From positions 31,233 through 95,232 of the forward strand of contig JAFVOR010000043.1 of NCBI GenBank assembly GCA_017505725.1: a DNA stretch of 64,000 nt, read 5' to 3'. Position numbers and translations under genes: made by a program. Below, in pieces: positions 59,618-64,000 of this stretch; the first letter of the stretch is position 1, and each line of letters starts with the position of its first letter. This DNA is from Alistipes sp. (GTDB taxonomy: Bacteria; Bacteroidota; Bacteroidia; Bacteroidales; Rikenellaceae). The notes under the pieces were generated by a model. The model saw only the letters and a list, made by a program, of their open reading frames with translations, was not told where the DNA came from and did not search any database.

Positions 59618-60970
59618 ATGCCTATGTTCGAATCATTTACCCCCTGGTCGTTTTTTGTGGACCTTGGTCTGATGGCGATGTTGATGCTCCTTGGACAGAT
59701 ATTGCGTGCAAAGGTGAGATTGATACAGCGTCTGTTTATTCCACCGAGTCTTATTGCGGGCCTCTTGGGCTTAGCCTTTGGTCCTAATGGTCTGGGATGG
59801 TTGCCATTCTCGGCTGAGTTGGGCACCTACGCCTCCATCCTTATCGCATTTGTCTTTGCGGCTTTGCCATTCTCCTCGGCAAGTACACCTCTAAAGGAGG
59901 TTGTGCGCACGGCGGGCCCTATGTGGGCATATGCACAGGTGGGAATGTTGTTGCAGTGGGGTGTTGTAGGCTTGATAGGACTCTTTATCATAAATGCCAT
60001 TTGGCCCGACCTTCACGACGCTTTCGGTATAATGTTGCCTACGGGCTTCTATGGCGGACACGGTACAGCGGCGGCGATTGGTGCGGCCTTCGAAGGACTC
60101 AATTGGGAGGATGCCCGCAGTTTGGGTATGATGACCGCTACCATAGGCGTGATTTGGGCTATTGTCGGAGGTCTCATCTGCATCAAGTGGGCAACGCGAC
60201 ACAAGCAGACTGCCTTTATCTCCGATTTCGAGGAGCTGCCCGAAGAGTTACGTAGTGGTCTGGTGCCAAACGAGAAACGCACCTCCATAGGCTCGGCTAC
60301 CACCTCTTCGATATCCATCGACTCGCTCACCTTCCACTTTGCGCTCATTTGTGTTGCTGCGCTTGTCGGTTACCTCTGCAGTCGTTGTGTCAAGAGCTAC
60401 TACCCTATGTTGGAGCTACCTGTCTTCAGCTGCGCCTTCGTAGCGAGTCTGCTCCTGAAGCGAGTCTTCGATTGGACCAAGATATCCCGATATGTCTGCC
60501 CGCAGACCACAATCCGCATCGGCAGTATGAGTACCGACCTGTTGGTGGCGTTTGGTGTGGCATCCATCAAGTTGAGCGTCATTGTCAAGTATGCTGTTCC
60601 GCTCATCGTGTTGATTGTCCTCGGTACAATAGTCACCTTCCTGATCACATTCTACTTTGGTCGTCGCCTCTCGAAGAACTATTGGTTCGAGCGCACCATC
60701 TTTGCGTGGGGCTGGTGGACAGGTACTATGGCTATGGGTATTGCTCTGTTGCGCATTGTCGATCCTAAATTGTCGAGCAAGGCGATGGAGGATTATGCTT
60801 TGGCCTATCTCCCTATCGCTCCGCTTGAGATTCTGCTCATCACCTTTGTGCCTGTTCTCTTTGCCAATGGTATGGGTGTGTGGCTGTTGCTCGGATGCTT
60901 GGCTTTAGCCGCTCTCACCATCCTCATTGCGTGGCTGATGAAGTGGTTTGTACCTGTAAAGAAAGAGTAG
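59618..60970 (+). CDS. GltS-like sodium/glutamate symporter family protein
   Basis: 450 residues from the ATG at 59618 (an upstream TTG at 59597 lies inside the -7 box and is rejected). About 10-12 membrane helices in two inverted halves. LLGQILRAKVRLIQRLFIP, PSLIAGLLGLAFGP and the LPTGFYGGHGTAAAIGAAFE loop are characteristic of the ESS/GltS family, with a matching F-A-W-G-W-W-T-G-T-M-A-M-G loop in the second half. The substrate may be glutamate or another organic anion. Confidence 0.83.
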   Translation: MPMFESFTPWSFFVDLGLMAMLMLLGQILRAKVRLIQRLFIPPSLIAGLLGLAFGPNGLGWLPFSAELGTYASILIAFVFAALPFSSASTPLKEVVRTAGPMWAYAQVGMLLQWGVVGLIGLFIINAIWPDLHDAFGIMLPTGFYGGHGTAAAIGAAFEGLNWEDARSLGMMTATIGVIWAIVGGLICIKWATRHKQTAFISDFEELPEELRSGLVPNEKRTSIGSATTSSISIDSLTFHFALICVAALVGYLCSRCVKSYYPMLELPVFSCAFVASLLLKRVFDWTKISRYVCPQTTIRIGSMSTDLLVAFGVASIKLSVIVKYAVPLIVLIVLGTIVTFLITFYFGRRLSKNYWFERTIFAWGWWTGTMAMGIALLRIVDPKLSSKAMEDYALAYLPIAPLEILLITFVPVLFANGMGVWLLLGCLALAALTILIAWLMKWFVPVKKE

Positions 60971-60973
60971 TAT

Positions 60974-61005
60974 TTTGTACTTTTTGTTATTTTTTGTTAT
61001 ATTTG
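60974..61005 (+). promoter_or_regulatory. promoter of tat operon
   Basis: TTTG at 60974-60977, a 20-base spacer and TATATTTG at 60998-61005, 30 bases before tatA. Confidence 0.75.
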
Positions 61006-61035
61006 CAGATTAGAAACCGATAAACTAAGATAGAT

Positions 61036-61233
61036 ATGAAACTACTTTTGTTTGGCACATTTGGTTGGCAGGAGATTCTCCTCATTGCGCTTATCGTGCT
61101 TTTGCTCTTCGGAGGCAAGAAGATTCCGGAACTTATGAAGGGCTTAGGCAAGGGTGTCCGCTCGTTCAAAGAGGGCATCAAGGAGGTTACCGACGAGGTG
61201 GAGAAGAGCGACGATCCAACCGATAAGGAGTAA
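61036..61233 (+). CDS. tatA: twin-arginine translocase subunit TatA/TatE
   Basis: 65 residues: a short membrane helix ([18 protein letters not shown]), the F-G hinge, the amphipathic helix [20 protein letters not shown] and an acidic tail. TatA oligomers form the transport path for folded proteins. No separate tatB is present here, as in other minimal TatAC systems. tatC follows after 9 bases. Confidence 0.95.
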   Translation: MKLLLFGTFGWQEILLIALIVLLLFGGKKIPELMKGLGKGVRSFKEGIKEVTDEVEKSDDPTDKE

Positions 61234-61242
61234 TACCGCACT

Positions 61243-62037
61243 ATGGCAAGCAACGCAGATGATAATCTCACCTTTTGGGATCATCTCGACGAGTTGCGCG
61301 GTACGCTGATGCGAATCATAGGCGTGACTATGCTCTTTGGTATAGCCGCCTTCTGCTTCAAGGATTGGCTCTTTGAGGTGGTGCTTGCACCCACGAAGTC
61401 CGATTTTGTCACCTACCGGTTGCTTGATCGCATAGGTGCGATGGCTGGATCGGAATCGGTGGAATTTTCGCTCTCGCTCATCAATACCGCTCTCGCGCAA
61501 CAGTTTCTGACCCATATGAAGACCGCACTCTCTGCAGGTCTGCTTTGTGCTGTGCCATACATCCTCTACGCCCTGCTCGCCTTTATAATGCCGGCGCTCT
61601 ACGACCACGAGCGGAAGTATGTCTCGCTGCTGGTTGTATGTGGATATGTGATGTTTATGGGTGGTGTGCTGTTGGGCTATTTCCTCGTCTTTCCGTTCAC
61701 ATTCCGCTTTCTGAGCACCTATCAGGTGAGTGCCGATGTGGCGAATATGATCACACTCGACTCCTATATGTCGGCATTTATGGGTATGGTCTTTATGCTC
61801 GGCTTGATATTCGAGATGCCTATCTTGTGCTGGATGTTGGCGAAACTGCGAGTTCTCAATGCCGAGTTTATGCGCAAATACCGTCGCCACGCTGTCGTTT
61901 TGATTCTTATCATTGCCGCTATTATAACCCCTACTGCAGATGTATTCACCCTTTCGTTGGTGAGCCTTCCGATGTTGCTTCTCTACGAGCTGAGCATTGG
62001 TGTTGTGTCGGTTGTTAACAAGAAAAGTATAGAGTAG
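61243..62037 (+). CDS. tatC: twin-arginine translocase subunit TatC
   Basis: 264 residues with six membrane helices. The N-terminal F-W-D-H-L-D-E-L-R-G-T-L motif recognises the twin-arginine signal, and the segment A-L-Y-D-H-E-R-K-Y after helix 2 and F-E-M-P-I in helix 4 are typical. A longer first periplasmic loop than in E. coli is visible (about residues 45-90). Its stop is 2 bases before the next start. Confidence 0.95.
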   Translation: MASNADDNLTFWDHLDELRGTLMRIIGVTMLFGIAAFCFKDWLFEVVLAPTKSDFVTYRLLDRIGAMAGSESVEFSLSLINTALAQQFLTHMKTALSAGLLCAVPYILYALLAFIMPALYDHERKYVSLLVVCGYVMFMGGVLLGYFLVFPFTFRFLSTYQVSADVANMITLDSYMSAFMGMVFMLGLIFEMPILCWMLAKLRVLNAEFMRKYRRHAVVLILIIAAIITPTADVFTLSLVSLPMLLLYELSIGVVSVVNKKSIE

Positions 62038-62039
62038 AT

Positions 62040-63446
62040 ATGACAAAGATTTCTAGAAGACTCTTTCTCAAAAGAGCTACCGCAGCGTTGGCTACTATGG
62101 CTGTAGCACCGAGTCTTGCTTCGTGCTTGAGTGACGAGGAGAGCCGCAAAGTTCGCAAGATTGCCCCCGTAGTGGGCAAGTATGATGTCGTTGTCGTGGG
62201 TGGAGGCCCTGCGGGTTTCATCTCAGCTATTGCTGCTGCGCGCAAGGGAGCCAAGGTCGCTATCGTTGAGCGCTATGGCTTCTTTGGCGGTATGGCGACC
62301 ATAGGCTATGTCGCTCCTATCAGTGTCTTTGCCCTGAAGAACGAACTCGTCATCGGAGGTATTCCGTGGGAGTTTGTCAAGCGCCTGGAGTCTATGGGCG
62401 GAGCCTTCATCGAGTGGCCGAAGGCGAATATCGACTTCGATATCGAACTCTACAAACTCTGCTGTCAGCGTATGATTCTCGAGGCGGGTGTCGACATCTA
62501 TATGCACTCCTCTATGGTGGGCTGCGAGATGGAGGGCAACACCATCGACTCGGTCATTATCGAGAATAAGAACGGCCTCGAGACCCTTGTGTCGAAGGTC
62601 TTTATCGACTGTACGGGCGATGGCGACCTGGCTCATATGGCGGAGGTGCCTATGCAACCAAATCCCGATGGCGAGGTGCAACCGTCGTCGTTCTGTTTTA
62701 TCCTCTCGGGCGTAGATACCAAGAGCGAACTGCTCAACCGCTGTATGTATCACAACGGCATCAATGGCCCGAGCCAGTGCAAACCGGTGCGTGAGAAGCT
62801 CCTTGCGATGAAGGCCGCAGGAGTCGATCTGCCTGACTTTGGTGGTCCGTGGTTCAACAATGTGATGCACGAGGGTAGCGTCGCGGTCAATATGACTCGT
62901 CGTGCTGCCGACTCGACCAACAATCGCAACTTCAGCGAGGTCGAGTGTCAGCTTCGCGAGGATATATTCCTCTTTACCAAGGTGTTGAAGGAGAATTTCA
63001 AGGAGTTCGAGAACTGCTATGTCGCATCGACTGCTCCGCAGGCGGGCATCCGCGAGTCACGCCGTATTGTCGGTCTCCACACAGTTATGGGCGAGGAGTA
63101 TGTCAATGCGGTGCACTACGAGGATAGCATCTCGCGCGGCATCCATCCTATCGACCTCCACGCCAGCAAGGGCACACATCAGCATCGTGTCGATCTGACC
63201 AAGCCTGCCTATGTGCCATATCGCGCACTTGTTGCTCCGAACTATCCTAACCTGCTCGTTGCCGGTCGTTGTATCTCGACCGACCGTCAGGCACACGCCT
63301 CGTTGCGTGTGATGGCGAGCTGTATGGGCGTGGGCCAGGCGGCAGGAGCTGCTGCGGCACAGGCTGTGACCAAGGGCGTTGCGGTGCAGGATATTAGCAC
63401 AAGCGAGCTCATTGCACAGCTCAAAGAGTGGGGTGCAGTTCTCTAA
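62040..63446 (+). CDS. Tat-exported FAD-dependent oxidoreductase lipoprotein
   Basis: 468 residues. Twin-arginine signal SRRLFLKRA (residues 5-13) and lipobox LASC (Cys29), so probably exported folded with FAD and lipid-anchored. FAD-binding Rossmann motif VVVVGGGPAGFISA near residue 50; G-D-G-D-L near 197; C-terminal V-A-G-R-C-I-S-T-D and G-V-G-Q-A-A-G-A-A-A. This fits the FAD_oxidored (PF12831-like) family; substrate unknown. Direct linkage to tatA-tatC suggests it is the main client of this Tat system. Confidence 0.87.
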   Translation: MTKISRRLFLKRATAALATMAVAPSLASCLSDEESRKVRKIAPVVGKYDVVVVGGGPAGFISAIAAARKGAKVAIVERYGFFGGMATIGYVAPISVFALKNELVIGGIPWEFVKRLESMGGAFIEWPKANIDFDIELYKLCCQRMILEAGVDIYMHSSMVGCEMEGNTIDSVIIENKNGLETLVSKVFIDCTGDGDLAHMAEVPMQPNPDGEVQPSSFCFILSGVDTKSELLNRCMYHNGINGPSQCKPVREKLLAMKAAGVDLPDFGGPWFNNVMHEGSVAVNMTRRAADSTNNRNFSEVECQLREDIFLFTKVLKENFKEFENCYVASTAPQAGIRESRRIVGLHTVMGEEYVNAVHYEDSISRGIHPIDLHASKGTHQHRVDLTKPAYVPYRALVAPNYPNLLVAGRCISTDRQAHASLRVMASCMGVGQAAGAAAAQAVTKGVAVQDISTSELIAQLKEWGAVL

Positions 63447-63489
63447 TTGGTCACAAACGATGCGAAAAACGAAAAAAAATATCAATTCA

Positions 63490-63520
63490 ATTGAAAATTG
63501 TCAATTTATTTGTATCTTTG
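63490..63520 (+). promoter_or_regulatory. promoter of gapA
   Basis: ATTG at 63490-63493, a 19-base spacer and TATCTTTG at 63513-63520. The leader of about 90 bases contains a TCGGGC-ctgact-GCCCGA hairpin (63546-63563), which may affect mRNA stability or attenuation. Confidence 0.65.
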
Positions 63521-63617
63521 CACCGTTAATAAATTAACAAAGGTCTCGGGCCTGACTGCCCGAAGGTTAAAAGGCAATACAGAGTTTCTATAACACATAA
63601 ATTTTATTATTAAAACT

Positions 63618-64000
63618 ATGGCACAAATTAAGATTGGTATCAACGGTTTCGGACGTATCGGCCGTATGGTATTCCGTGCAGCTTGCACACAGACTGAGAA
63701 GTATGATGTAGTAGGTATCAACGACCTTTGCCCAGTAGAGTACTTGGCTTATATGCTCAAGTATGACACTATGCACGGCAAGTTCGAGGGCACTATCGAC
63801 TATGACACAGAGAAGAGCCTCCTCATCATCAACGGTAAGGCTATCCGCGTAACTGCAGAGCGCAACCCTGAGGAGTTGAAGTGGAACGAGGTTGAGGCTG
63901 AGTATGTAGTTGAGTCTACTGGTTTGTTCCTCACTGCTGAGAAGGCTGAGGCTCACATCAAGGCTGGTGCAAAGTATGTAGTTATGTCGGCTCCTGCAAA
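63618..64000 (+). CDS. gapA: glyceraldehyde-3-phosphate dehydrogenase, N-terminal part
   Basis: 127 complete codons before the window ends, so the gene is truncated at the 3' side by the boundary only. [17 protein letters not shown] is the NAD-binding start; [24 protein letters not shown], and [10 protein letters not shown] follow in family order. The catalytic Cys lies beyond the window. Glycolytic, phosphorylating type by similarity. Confidence 0.95.
   Translation, partial: MAQIKIGINGFGRIGRMVFRAACTQTEKYDVVGINDLCPVEYLAYMLKYDTMHGKFEGTIDYDTEKSLLIINGKAIRVTAERNPEELKWNEVEAEYVVESTGLFLTAEKAEAHIKAGAKYVVMSAPA

Noticed and set aside
1-64000. tRNA or rRNA genes
   Set aside because: I saw no cloverleaf-like segment with a T-loop GGTTCRANNCC pattern or rRNA landmarks in the intergenic gaps. 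A covariance search would be needed to exclude one fully.

Overview
The window comes from a Bacteroidota genome, most likely order Bacteroidales from a gut-type niche. The evidence is repeated TAnnTTTG -7 promoter boxes (several with TTTG about 19-20 bp upstream), few Shine-Dalgarno sites, GldE, fimbrillin-like lipoproteins with a conserved maturation-type Arg, the small DUF4295 gene after rpmB-rpmG, and paired FKBP lipoproteins. The family cannot be fixed from sequence alone; Rikenellaceae is a weak guess.

Layout. 1-800: rpmB, rpmG and a DUF4295 gene, then a terminator. 933-1880 (minus): a radical SAM protein of the YhcC/TIGR01212 type. 1979-28042: one unbroken plus-strand run that begins with cytidine deaminase and an RluA-type pseudouridine synthase and then holds 30 paralogous exported proteins of the S1/P1 zinc nuclease fold, with D-aminoacyl-tRNA deacylase (dtd) between the first two. 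28101-36815: a partial division/cell wall cluster, murG-murC-ftsQ-ftsA-ftsZ, then gldE and a phosphopantetheinyl transferase. 36812-39454: glycerate kinase (minus) and a divergent MATE transporter. 39705-44754: two related fimbrillin-like lipoproteins with beta-helix tails. 45142-51021 (minus): an RND tripartite efflux operon ending in a YqaE/Pmp3 mini-protein. 51160-54494 (minus): pdxB-pyrD-cinA. 54607-57523: a ureohydrolase and two FKBP lipoproteins. 57974-59543 (minus): a 20-residue-repeat protein and a pectate-lyase-like beta-helix protein. 59618-63446: a GltS-like symporter, then tatA-tatC-Tat-exported FAD oxidoreductase. 63618-end: start of gapA.

The standout system is the 25-kb nuclease-fold array. 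It has 16 type-A members, every one keeping all nine residues that coordinate the three zincs of P1 nuclease (including the Trp exposed by signal peptidase). It has 14 type-B members of the same fold that have lost most of those residues but share their own motifs. A and B alternate almost perfectly (14 A-B pairs plus two extra A genes). Related A genes sit next to related B genes, and recent copy tracts cross B-to-A junctions, so the A-B pair looks like the unit of amplification. No -7 box is visible in the gaps between members, and the only terminator seen lies after the last B. I infer a secreted or periplasmic active/non-canonical pair system, probably for extracellular nucleic acid (or phosphoester) degradation, co-transcribed with a nucleoside-salvage enzyme.

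The intergenic islands hold at least three dispersed repeat types: a 124-bp palindromic element with a covarying stem, GTTAGGG-like runs, and a 64-bp perfect inverted repeat flanking the 967-residue fimbrillin-like gene.
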